Source: Cryphonectria parasitica EP155 (taxonomy: Eukaryota; Ascomycota; Sordariomycetes; Diaporthales; Cryphonectriaceae). From it: a DNA stretch of 64,000 nt. The DNA lies in assembly GCF_011745365.1 (NCBI RefSeq), contig NW_024468911.1, positions 1,358,759 to 1,422,758 of the forward strand, in the 5' to 3' direction. The stretch's first letter is position 1; every line of letters starts with the position of its first letter. The translations under genes and the position numbers were made by a program. Below, in pieces: positions 54,914 through 64,000 of this stretch. The notes beneath the pieces are model-generated. The model saw only the letters and a program-made list of their open reading frames with translations, had not been told where the DNA came from and made no database searches.

Positions 54914-55749
54914 CAAGCCCCTTAATTTAGCACGACTTGGCGTGTCATCAACTTCACACGCGATTACACTTTGCAAAGGCAAACCTCTGTAGACATGATT
55001 TAGACCTGGAATTGAATGGATGATTGGATCAACGTTGGTCCCGGCGAAGTACCGTCTCAACCTTGAATAGCAGCGGTAAAGTTCAGGCAATCAGCTAATG
55101 CCAATCCTAAATGAGGCTGAAGCAGCTGACACTGGATTTCGGAGCGGGTCGTACGCGAGGCTGACGCAGGATGTATAGTAATATAGTATTAGTGTTCATA
55201 TGTAAACAGTCAAGAATGCGGCTTAGGTGATTTGAAGAGCCGAGACTATGTTAGTCACATGATATACTACTTCGCTCTTCAACCTCAACGGAAATGGGTA
55301 ATTATGGATGTCAGGAAGCGAAATCATAGTAATCATCTCGGCTGAGATTTCAGCTTGTCTCATTATATGCCGCGGTTCAGATTCGTTGCTAATCATGAGC
55401 ATTGGAAAGATCCGAATATCGATGCTCATTCTAAACGGGCAGCCTTCATGCCTCTCTTGCGCTCCACAGGTTTTTTCGGCGTCCAAGACCGAGCATCTGC
55501 GTTGCTTGAGTTAAGACAACAATATTTTCGATTGAGACAATCACTGAGAGAAGACGAGGATTTGAGAATCTGGTTTGATTCACAGAAGAAAAGACCCTAA
55601 GGGTCACACGTAGGTATGTTGGTATCAAGAAAGAGAGTTCCCTGTATAACTCCGCCAAAAGACCTCAAGTGTATGTCCATGCCCCGAGACCCCAACGCCA
55701 AAACGCACATCCCACCAAAGCAGCCGTATGAATACTTCATGCTCGAGCC
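54914..55749. other. intergenic, with possible gene remnant
   Basis: 836 bases between the element and the UstYa-like gene. The only protein-like signal is the frame at 55355-55600, listed separately. Confidence 0.45.
55355..55600 (+). pseudogene. possible C-terminal remnant of an unrecognised gene
   Basis: An 81-codon frame opens right after an ATTTCAG acceptor-like sequence (ending at 55353). It encodes a charged, helical-looking segment (NHEHWKDPNIDAHSKRAAF, LLELRQQYFRLRQSLRED, LRIWFDSQKK) and ends in a proper stop. It reads like real protein, but no start codon, promoter or upstream exon is evident. I do not recognise the family; it could be a decayed gene end or chance. Confidence 0.25.
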
Positions 55750-56500
55750 TCACTTTGAGACGACAGGACAGGAAGGATACTTAGCCACAAGCATGACACT
55801 TGTGCTTTCCATGGCGCGCTCCCGGTCCAGTAATACCCTCTCGCATTGTTCGGTGTGTCGATAATCGGAAATGTACGAGTCAATCTCTCTGGAGGTCAAA
55901 AGAGAACGATGCATCTTCTTCCACACTGGAAGCAGAAGAGAAGAGAATCGGTCAGCCAGCTGCCACCAATTGGGATACCAATACAGGTACTGGTAAATCG
56001 GATCATTATGGCTTACTGTAAGTGCAGTGCGTGTTGTAGTACTTCCACGTCACATAGACATAGTCATGCTGGCCCATCGCGACATCGTTCAATGACAGCT
56101 GTTGCGTGCCCTCCTCATCCGAATACCAGCTCCAGTCGTACTGCCCGAGGAAGTCGTACATGAGCTCTTGGTCAAAACACTTGGGATGGACCCAGGTGTA
56201 CGACATGACGTCGAATCTGCATCCCGCCGCCGAAGCATCTGCCGTTGAGTTGCCGCAGCCGAAATATTGGATGCGGCTCGGGCGATCGGACGCCAGCCAC
56301 GGGCGCGGCGTGAAGACGAACAGGAAGAAGAAGACGGCGGCGGCGATGGACGCCATCCAAGGAATCGCACTCTCCGAGGCTGGTCTCCTGAGGCGTGCCC
56401 AGAGAGGCTCGCCGACCTTCTCTTCACCGGCTTCGGGGTCCGAGTCGGCAGCAGCATTCGTATTGGCGATTGGCCTGTATGCCCAGTTTCTCCACTGCAT
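55750..56500 (-). CDS. single-pass membrane protein, UstYa/DUF3328-like
   Basis: Two exons (56500-56017, 55925-55750) sum to 220 codons, 219 aa. A cytosolic N-terminus (to about 48) is followed by one hydrophobic helix (WMASIAAAVFFFLFVF, about 48-64). The outer domain starts CGNSTADASAAGCRFDVMSYTWVHPKCFDQEL, with the C-x-FD-x-x-S-x-x-W-x-x-P-x-C pattern of this fungal family. It continues YVYVTWKYYNTHCTYMW across the intron, into KKMHRSL and IDSYISDYRHTEQCERVLL. UstYa-type proteins carry HxxHC motifs and act as oxidases or cyclases in ribosomal-peptide toxin or metabolite pathways. Here the second motif is HTEQC rather than H-x-x-H-C, so activity is doubtful. It lies next to a methyltransferase and an enoyl-reductase-like gene. 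Family link is moderate. Confidence 0.8.
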
Positions 56501-57941
56501 TGTGTACGCACAGGGGGCGGGGGAAAGGAGGAGACCTTTAGTCGAAGGACAAGCCGGAGAGAAAATCTTGATGTGGTTGGACGCCGCACGTGGGAGGGAT
56601 CACTCCGAAATATACGCAGGGCAGAGGAGTATTCGGGCGGACGATTTTTCTTTTTCTAAAAGAGAGAATCACACGCACACACATGCACATATTCACACAC
56701 AGACCACAAGCTTTCAGATGGGGGTCGCACGACCAAACTTAACTACTGACCATCCGTGGAATGATGGAAATTGCAAAACGTCACCTACCCTCCTCGACAC
56801 GCGTCCAAGACAGTCGGGGGCGGCCGAAATGGGGAAGGTCAGCGATGAGCACAATCCCGTTTTATCCGATCTTTGAGGGGGACCCACACATGCTACGACT
56901 CCCCAACGGCGGCGGCTCAGAGGGGCTTTGAACGCTGAAGACGTCAACGAACCTGGAGAGAAAAGTGAAACCGAGAGCTCATGCGGCCCGGTCCGGACTT
57001 CAGATGCACCGGGCCTCTGAGAAATTGGTCTTTTGATGCCGTCTGAAAATATGCCAGAGAGGACAGGGGATGGACTAAAGTGGTTTCATGCTGCAGACAG
57101 GTTTTGTTGGAGATCTGAGACTTTTTGGACTTGCGTCTTTCTCCTGCCCGTGGACCCAGATAAACTGCGACGCGTCAGTACTATCTGGCTCAGGTGGGCC
57201 AAACCCTCCCACCTCCTTGCTTAGAACCGCTAGAAGATCCCCCTCTTCGGAATACGTCGGTGGGCGACCCGAGCTACCGAACCAGAACAGCGCTCGGCCT
57301 CTTTGCACACGAATCTCGCTGACTTTGGCATTGAGGATCTTGCCATTTTTACTAGACATTACAAGCACCTCATGGTGGATATATCATGTCGCCACTAGCT
57401 CGGAAATGAATGTTGGTGGGTTCTCACTGCCTCTTTGTCTCCTATTCTACAATGCTAACGACAATAGCCTAAAATATCCACAAGCCTCTGTTTGTGCTTT
57501 TTTTTTTTTTTTTAACTTGTCAGATCATGGCAGGCTATTTCCTGCGCTTTATCATTCTAACCAAGTAGTGTCTGCAATTGGAGAGCAGAGTGAACCTATA
57601 CTTATGACCACAAACTTCCTTGAATCCATATCATATGCAAGCCACCTGCTGCGCCTCAATGAGGACCAGTAAAAAAAGGAATACGTCACACTGCAGAGAA
57701 TGCAAGATAATCATTGCGGATGCCATGCAAATCACGACATGATCACACTGCAAGATCTCTACCCTATCAGATGCATCAACAGAATGGCGTCTTCCCGGCA
57801 TCGGTGCAAATCTGGATAGAAGCATGGTCACGATCTTGATTTATTGAGCATCACATAACCCTCTCGTTCAAATCAAAATCCAACTTTGCACACGTTGAGA
57901 GTAATCACATTCGCACTACCTATCGTCAGATTTCTCTAGAA
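56501..57941. other. intergenic: divergent promoter region
   Basis: 1.4 kb between the UstYa-like gene (-) and the methyltransferase (+). Long open frames here (for example 57088-57672) lack domains and contain an 18-T run (57497-57514), so I treat them as chance. CA repeat at about 56671-56702. Confidence 0.5.
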
Positions 57942-58842
57942 ATGAGTGCAGAAACGGTGACGAAGCGCCCGGCCTATATCGACGAACTGCCCGAGGGCGA
58001 AAAGTTCCAAAGGCTGGTCAGATTACTGCGGACTTACAGCAACATTCCCGAGAATGAAGTGGAGAGTCATCTGCGTGTGATAGTAAATGGCCATTTCTAT
58101 TTTCCCGCACTTTTCCCCCCTCCCCGACAAACTTGAAGTCGGTTGCTGACCAGACGGTTTCTCACTCATGCAAAAGAGAGACAAGGCCTTTGGCGTCCAC
58201 CCATACGGCTGTATCGGGAAGTGGAACTTCCTGGACCTGTACATGCCCGATGTGCCTCAGTATCCGGAGGTGGTAGAGCGGGTGAAGGCCGGCGAGGTCC
58301 TGCTCGACGTCGGGTGCTGCTTCGGGGCGGTGCTGCGCCAGCTCGTCGCCGACGGGGCGTCCGACGAGAATCTCAGAGGTGCCGACCTCCAACCTTCATT
58401 CATCGACCTCGGATATGAGCTGTTCAAAGATCGAGACCGGTTCCGCGCCAAATTCCTCACAGGTGATATGACGGACCCCGCCGACAGGTCCTTTGACAAC
58501 TTTAATGGCACCGTTGACATCGTGCACGCGGCCAGCTTCTTCCACCTGTTCTCGAGGGAGAAGCAGATCCGCGCTGGCGAGAAGATCGCTGGGTTTTTCA
58601 AGCCCCAGGCGAACGCTCTTGTGTTTGGCCGGCAGAGGGGCCGTCGCCAGACGATGGAGACGGACGAGCCTGGGGAGCGGGGCCAGCTGAGATATTTCCA
58701 CAATGAGCAGACATGGCAGGCTATGTGGGATGAGATTGGACGTCGTACCGGGACGCGCTGGAAGACGACATTGGTCTTTGCTGACTTTGGCCAGTACACT
58801 GGAGAAGAAGGATTGCTTTATACGGTGCGCAAGGTCGAGTGA
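57942..58842 (+). CDS. class I SAM-dependent methyltransferase
   Basis: Two exons (57942-58076, 58177-58842) give 266 aa. The splice joins SHLR to RDKAFGVHPYGCIGKW. Motif I is VLLDVGCCFGAVLRQLVADG (about 99-118), followed by RGADLQPSFIDLG and a motif II/III region TVDIVHAASFFHLFSREKQI. After FFKPQANALVFGRQRG the C-terminus is RTGTRWKTTLVFADFG. This architecture (short N-terminal helix region, then a Rossmann fold) is common in methyltransferases of fungal secondary-metabolite loci. No membrane or targeting signal. The substrate is unknown. The donor position (GTGATA) is the weaker splice site; an alternative GTGTGA two bases earlier would break the frame. Confidence 0.9.
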
Positions 58843-59725
58843 AAACTCGTTGTCTGATGTTGCCAAGAGACCGTGTGTAATCTCACGCGCAAAGTCAAGA
58901 AATGATGCAATTTAAATTCATTATCTCATGACAGCCTACCCTGTATCTCCATGCTTGCTGCAGTGCAGTTGCAGGAGCATAGAAATTGGTTTTGCTCGTG
59001 ATCTAGCGATGAGCATTACACTTGGTACGTCCTCTAAGATGAGCGGGTAATTATATGAAATTCGCTAATATATATATATATACATGCAGTTATGTTTCTC
59101 TGCAGGGTATTTAATTGAGAACGTCGTTTTCTCTCAAAGAGAGCTTCTCTCCTCGGATTCATTCACCAAAGTCTCCATCTGGACAAGTCATCCCTCTCAG
59201 CTCAGGCGGATCAAGCGGAACTCAACGTCATCACCAATTGGGTTGAGACAGCCGGCCAGAGTAATGCAACGAGATTCCATGGTCACAACAGGAGCTCTCC
59301 TCAACCACGTGAGCATTCTTTGGCTAATGATTTTGATGAAAATCAGTGATTACAAGCCAGCAAGGTTCTTAAGCCCGAACTTTTAACCATGAATGGTAAT
59401 TCTAGTCGCCGCTAGGTCCCTTAATTCCATGATCAATGACAACATGCCTTGGCTGATCTGAATGCAGCTGAACGGAATTTACGGACGTAACCGCAAGACA
59501 TCTAAACGGACATATGTGCAACATCCGGACTCAGAGATGTTCATTATGGTCAGTGTTCAAAGTTGATATAAGACAGAGGACATGCTGTATGTGTTCTTAA
59601 ATATTTAGACAATCTATCAGACTCATTTTGAGAAGGTACATCGAATCTGCTTGTTCACAAACCCTGGCCTCGATATCTCGACCAAATTCTCAAGTGATTA
59701 TACCATTGTTTACTGCAACAAGAAT
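58843..59725. other. intergenic
   Basis: 883 bases between the methyltransferase and the MDR gene, same strand. Contains a short (TA)n run at about 59069-59082. No gene recognised. Confidence 0.55.
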
Positions 59726-61098
59726 ATGGCTGCCAACAACGCTGCATACCTCGTCGCGACCAAGCAGCCACTCGAGGTCAAACCAGCTCCAGTTCCTGTC
59801 CCGAAAGAGGACGAGGTGTTGATCAAGACCAAGGCAATTGCATTCAACCCTGTTGACGTTGGGCTGCAGAAATTGGGACCTGATGTGTTCAAGTGGCTGA
59901 CCCTCCCGACCATCTTGGGCTTCGACGTCGCAGGCGAGGTAGAGGCAGTCGGACCAGGTGTGACCAGGTTTAAGATCGGCGACCGGGTGGCTGGCCTTGC
60001 CGACGGTGGATGCCAGGAACATGTCCCGCTCTCTGAGCATCTGACGGCGCTGGTGCCAGACTCGGTCTCTTGGGAAGAGGCCGCCACGCTCCCTATGGGT
60101 GTCTCTGTGAGCACAAAAATGTTGTTCCACAAGGACATGCTGGGAATGAGCCTCCCGTCACCGAAAGCCGACCCGAGGGGGGAGACTGTTCTGATTTGGG
60201 GCGGCTCCACAAGCATAGTATGTCCCAGGCCCGTCTTGCATGGAGAAGCGGTGGGAAGAAAAAAAAGCCGTATATGTGCTTGATACTCTTCTATGCTCTC
60301 CTCAAAAGAGAATGCAGATGCTGACCAAGAGAAATAGGGCAGCTGCGCGATACAACTCGCTGTAGCTGCTGGATACGAAGTGGTACGTCCCTGGAACCAT
60401 GACATTGAACACTCCTGATTTCTCAACTGCCCCCCCCCCCCCCCCACCTCCTGTCTTGTTCGAATTCACGTGCGAGTGATGAAGGCTCTCTCTAACAGTC
60501 TGATAGATCACCACGGCATCTTCGCACAATTTTGACTACATAAAGAAGCTTGGCGCAAACCAGGCTTTTGATTACAACAGCCCAACCGTCAAAGAAGATT
60601 TGATTGCGGCTTTCAAGGGCAAGACCATCGCAGGTGCCGTTGCGAATGGCAGCCATGCAGCGGAGAAAGGGCCGGAAATCGTCGAGATTTGCGCCGAGGT
60701 CGTCAAAAGTTGTCCCGGAAAGAAGTTTGTAGCCATGACAATGGTTCCATCCTGGGGTCCCTCTTACGAGGGCGTTCAGCTCAAGTTGTAAGTCGAAGAT
60801 CGATCCCCTGGGCGGGGCCTTTGGCTTGATGAGAGGAGGAAGAAGAAGGAGAAGAAGGGAATAAGCATTGCATGGTTGCTGACACCAGTGATACATCCAT
60901 AGTTCGGAGGCTCTGAGAGGGGATAAGGAGCTGGCCTCCACTATCTTCCACGGCTACTTGCCCGCAGCCATTGAAGCTGGCTTGTTCAAGCCTATGCCAC
61001 CTGTCGAGGTGGTGGGGAACGGCCTTGACGCTTGCCAGAAGGGGATTGATACTCTTACGAAGGGAGTTTCGGCAAAGAAGATCATAGTGACGATGTGA
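59726..61098 (+). CDS. MDR-superfamily oxidoreductase, trans-enoyl reductase/ToxD-like
   Basis: Four exons (59726-60217, 60338-60382, 60507-60787, 60903-61098) sum to 338 codons, 337 aa. The N-terminal GroES-like domain has AYLVATKQPLEVKPAPVP, AIAFNPVDVGLQKLG, LPTILGFDVAGEVEAVGPGV and GDRVAGLADGG. The NADP-binding segment WGGSTSI-GSCAIQLAVAAGYEV is assembled from exons 1 and 2, followed by ITTASSHNFDYIKKLGANQAFDY. No structural or catalytic zinc Cys cluster is present. This is the type seen in standalone enoyl reductases of fungal polyketide pathways (LovC, ToxD) and in their orphan relatives. Exon 2 is only 45 nt, and intron 2 holds a 16-C run. No polyketide synthase is in the window, so a biosynthetic role is only suggested. 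Confidence 0.92.
60430..60445. repeat. 16-nt C homopolymer in an intron
   Basis: Inside intron 2 of the MDR oxidoreductase gene; the longest C run in the window. Confidence 0.85.
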
Positions 61099-62497
61099 AA
61101 AGGCAATATCACTCACACTCAAGTCTTTTCTAATTTCACAATGAGGTGCCGCAATCATGTACCTCGGTGCTAGAGAACTCGCGACTAGAAAAACTACAAT
61201 CTATGAGGTGCTGAGGAATCATTACGACTGACTGCGCCTCTGATGAAATGATCTCATGGTTGCACGGCGGCTCGGCCTTCATCACTGTGCATTGCCCACT
61301 CCAGGCTTATTTTACCTAGACCATGTAATAAATCCTTCTGAACAGCCGCTCAGGCTAAGGCAACGCGGTTTTCCGGACTTCTTGCCGAGAGCCCTAGCGT
61401 GTGGCATTGACTCTGGCCTCCCTGAAGGAAATGTAATAGGATACAACGTGCCGCAGCAGTCGTAGCCAATACCACAAGTCGTGAAAACTCACAACAGCGT
61501 GGAAAGGGTCAAGAGGCTGCCTTACTTGATGCATTTGTGTCTCAGAAGGTCATTATGCTGGTATTCTGCTCCGGTGGCGTTTCGCTTGAACAGTCCAGCA
61601 TCTGGATTTACTTGTGCAGTAGGAGATAGAGACTCCTCTTAAAGTAATAATTGATCAATATCATGTAAGGAACTAATTCATTGTCAGGAAGACATGACCT
61701 CAGCCGGGAGTAAGCACTGTCCAGGCTAGCCAATACTGCAGGGTCAAAAAAAGAGGGGTCCTGTCATGTTTATTTCCAGCTCAGCGTCGCAGTAACAACC
61801 GCTTTGTCCGATTAAGCCTCTGCCTGGCACGCAGAGACTTGCGCCATTCCCTGCAAGAGAGACATGCCATCAGCTGTTTTGCGCTGAAGGATTCAAATCG
61901 TCACGTCTCATCAGCAAAGATTAATTAGTCCTTATCGCTGCGCCGTGCAAATTGCTGTGCAGGTATCTGAGCCAACCGCAGCAGCAGGGACCAGCAATGT
62001 CCAATCAGGCTTCGTCCCTGAACCGTTTTAATACGCGAGAGTTGTCTGTTGGTTGGATGTGGAGATGCGTCAGAAAGCATTGTTGGCTTCTTGCTGCGGG
62101 AAGGATGAGCACTTGGGATCGAAATCCTAGTTACAACTTATGCACACTTCAGAGGCGAAGAACACACCTGGATCGTCGGCTCCAGCCCTCTTCGGAGGAT
62201 CAATAGGAGTAAGAGAGAATTTCACAGCTGAAGTCTCCCTTTATGATAAAGTCTCCTGTCCAGACTTCTTGTTGACTTACAGCACATACAGAATATTATC
62301 ATTTTGTATGTAAACGTATACATATATTCTTTTGTCACATCCTATCCCCCCCCCAAAAAAGAAATTATTTCTCGACGAATTCCAACGCTTTTTTTTTTTT
62401 TTTTTTTTTAGACTTTCTTTGCCTTATCGACTGTTGTTCCCTCTTTTCAAACCTGCAAAGTACCCCAAACGCACATTATAATACCGACACCAAGAGA
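61099..62497. other. intergenic
   Basis: 1.4 kb with no supported gene. A 21-T run (62389-62409) preceded by C and A runs (62346-62360) lies in the promoter of the next gene. Confidence 0.55.
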
Positions 62498-63586
62498 ATG
62501 AGGTTACCCAGTCCATTACTTGCCCTCCTCCTGGCGAGTCCCCTCGTGGACGCCCAGCGGATCAAGATGAGCAAGACGGGGTGTCTGCTAGATCTCTCCG
62601 AGCAGGTCGCAGGCGAGATCAAGTGTGGAAAGCGAAGTACTGTCTCATTTGCAGTAGAATGGTACGGAACTAAGGTGGAGGAGTTGCAGTCATGGCTCAA
62701 AGTGGCCGGATGCAGTGACGACGAGGCCAAGACCCAAGCAGCCTGGGCAGCCAAAGCCTGTCAGGGCAATACTGTCGGTGCAGAGCCAGAAGCCAGCAGG
62801 AACCATGAGCTACGGCACCTACACCAAAATGTCCGCCGTCTCAAGGAGACGGAAAAGGATACCAAGAACGCTCGAGACGATGCTCAATCTTCATCTACAC
62901 TCTCGACATCTACCATCACCAGCGTCGCCTCCCCGAGCTCCTCCAACTCCTGGGTCCTGGTCCTCACCTCAAACGGCGTCAAAAGCACCGAGACCTGCGG
63001 CACGCTGCGCAGCTTCACGACGTCCTTCTGCAGCAGCTACGAATCCCATGGCAAGTGGTACACCCCCTGCACGACCGCGCCCACCTCCACGTTCTCATGC
63101 ATCGACGGGTTCTCGTGCGCCTTCAGCACCACCAACGGCAACTTCAGCTGCTACGCCAAGGGCACGGTGCCAACGTACGGCATCGTCATCGGGTGCATCC
63201 TCGGCGGCCTCGCCCTATGTATGGCTGCCCTTGTCTTTGTTAAGTGTGGCATGGACCGCGCCGCGGCCAAGAGGGCCAAGCTCCAACGAGAAGCGGTCAT
63301 GCTTCAACATATGGGCGGAGCCGGCGGAAAGGGCGCGAGCGCGGCGTTTGGCATGCCCGAGGTCGAGGTTGGGCTGCCAGGCGGACAACAGCACATATCG
63401 GACACGCAGCCGCTGATGGTGCCCGAATTTACTCTGGACCACCAGATACCGGGTCTGCGCGCCGGTGCGCCTGATATTGTGGTCCAGCCACATACGCCCG
63501 GCTATGAGCACCACGACGTCGGGTCGCAGATGCCGCAGATTCCGTATGATCCGTATCTGGAAGGAAGCTGTGGCTATCGCCGTTGA
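62498..63586 (+). CDS. secreted single-pass membrane protein (cell-surface), function unknown
   Basis: Intronless, 362 aa. Signal peptide MRLPSPLLALLLASPLVDAQ, then an outer domain with Cys pairs (GCLLDL, IKCGKR, VAGCSDDE, KACQGN) of a small disulfide-bonded module. A charged linker and a Ser/Thr-rich stalk follow (SSSTLSTSTITSVASPSSS), and a second Cys-rich segment (STETCGTL, SFCSSY, TPCTTA, FSCIDGFSC, FSCYAK). One transmembrane helix lies at about 227-248 (YGIVIGCILGGLALCMAALV), followed by a ~110-residue cytosolic tail rich in Pro, Gly and His, beginning with a basic KRAKLQRE. This layout is typical of fungal wall-sensor-like or adhesive surface proteins (inference). No known domain recognised. 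Start is the first Met with an ideal signal sequence. Confidence 0.88.
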   Translation: MRLPSPLLALLLASPLVDAQRIKMSKTGCLLDLSEQVAGEIKCGKRSTVSFAVEWYGTKVEELQSWLKVAGCSDDEAKTQAAWAAKACQGNTVGAEPEASRNHELRHLHQNVRRLKETEKDTKNARDDAQSSSTLSTSTITSVASPSSSNSWVLVLTSNGVKSTETCGTLRSFTTSFCSSYESHGKWYTPCTTAPTSTFSCIDGFSCAFSTTNGNFSCYAKGTVPTYGIVIGCILGGLALCMAALVFVKCGMDRAAAKRAKLQREAVMLQHMGGAGGKGASAAFGMPEVEVGLPGGQQHISDTQPLMVPEFTLDHQIPGLRAGAPDIVVQPHTPGYEHHDVGSQMPQIPYDPYLEGSCGYRR

Positions 63587-64000
63587 TGAGAGAAAGGGTT
63601 CGCTCTGAGAATATTGTACATAGATCAGGATAGACAGGAAAGGTTTGTCTGTCACAGGAAGCTGTGTTTCATGGGGAAAAGGCTTTGCGCTCTGTGAGGA
63701 GAGCAAGTACTTGAGTGCTTGGAAGATAATAACAAAGGGTGGACATTGGTCGTGTTGGAGTTAAGAAAACCATTGTAGGTGATCAGAGTTACCAGTACAA
63801 GGTCACTTGCTTCCTATAATCAGTGCATACTTGACAATCAATTTTCGGAGCTGCTGAAGGAAACCTTGACATCGGTCTGTTGGGAGATATGCATGTTTGT
63901 CACGCACATGAACACAGGATAGAGGCGAAACTCTAACATACACAGAAAACAAGAGCGGTTGTCATACAAAGGGCAAGAGCCCAGTCCCATCAGAGTCTAT
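63587..64000. other. intergenic to window end
   Basis: 414 bases after the surface-protein stop. No coding sequence or structured element recognised. Confidence 0.55.

Noticed and set aside
55846..55920. LSGGQKR-containing frame that looks like an ABC transporter signature
   Set aside because: No Walker A, Q loop or Walker B at the right distance. The stretch is antisense to the well-supported second exon of the UstYa-like gene.
57088..57672. 194-codon + frame upstream of the second methyltransferase
   Set aside because: Runs through a poly-T tract (Phe run), has no conserved motif and lies in the probable promoter.
1..64000. CRISPR arrays, rRNA, bacterial operons, viral genes
   Set aside because: None seen. 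Gene structure is eukaryotic throughout, and the repeats present are microsatellites, homopolymers and one TIR element.

Overview
The window is nuclear DNA of a filamentous ascomycete (Pezizomycotina, most likely a Sordariomycete; genus not determined). The reasons are short GT-AG introns of about 45-210 bases with CTAAC/TGCTAAT-like branch sites, a HET-domain gene, LaeA/TAM-type methyltransferase, binuclear-zinc-cluster regulators, GH27 and CE16 secreted enzymes and a DUF3500 gene. I see no prokaryotic operons, rRNA, CRISPR or virus. Gene models below were built by splicing the translated frames by hand. Nearly all close exactly in frame, which is the main evidence for the exon borders.

Layout. 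0.1-7.2 kb: seven-exon SAM methyltransferase (-), tartrate/D-malate dehydrogenase-like enzyme (+), HET protein (-). 8.2-12.2 kb: two adjacent regulator genes (+), one with only a Zn2Cys6 domain, the other with only the fungal transcription-factor middle domain. 12.4-24.6 kb: small secreted Cys protein, MOSC protein, the P5A ATPase Spf1, mitochondrial malate dehydrogenase, an alpha/beta hydrolase and a His/Gly-rich protein. 26.1-32.4 kb: CE16-type esterase, Zn2Cys6 regulator and GH27 alpha-galactosidase, all on +, a plausible plant-polysaccharide locus. 33.1-53.1 kb: Nrm1/Whi5-type cell-cycle repressor, MFS anion symporter, ABCC transporter, a giant Hst3/Hst4-type sirtuin, a metallo-beta-lactamase-fold protein and a DUF3500 protein. 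53.1-57.9 kb: gene-poor, with a tRNA-Pro gene, an 852-bp inverted-repeat element and an AT-rich core. 55.7-61.1 kb: UstYa-like membrane protein, methyltransferase and enoyl-reductase-like MDR enzyme, reminiscent of an accessory or secondary-metabolite segment but without a backbone synthase. 62.5-63.6 kb: single-pass cell-surface protein.

Most striking signal. At 53,681-53,827 (-) lies a tRNA-Pro(AGG) whose four stems all pair. It is interrupted twice: by an ordinary 17-nt anticodon-loop intron whose CCCTA pairs with the anticodon, and by a 58-nt D-loop insertion that begins GTTAGT, ends CAG and carries CTAAC 11 nt before the CAG. Removing this spliceosomal-looking piece restores a textbook 72-nt tRNA-Pro. 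An mRNA-type intron inside a tRNA gene would be highly unusual.

Other points of note are a 14-nt microexon that supplies one zinc-ligand cysteine of a Zn2Cys6 domain, the MITE-like element with about 100-bp G-run-rich ends, the split-regulator gene pair, the sirtuin with two large insertions, and a clear excess of long G/C homopolymers.
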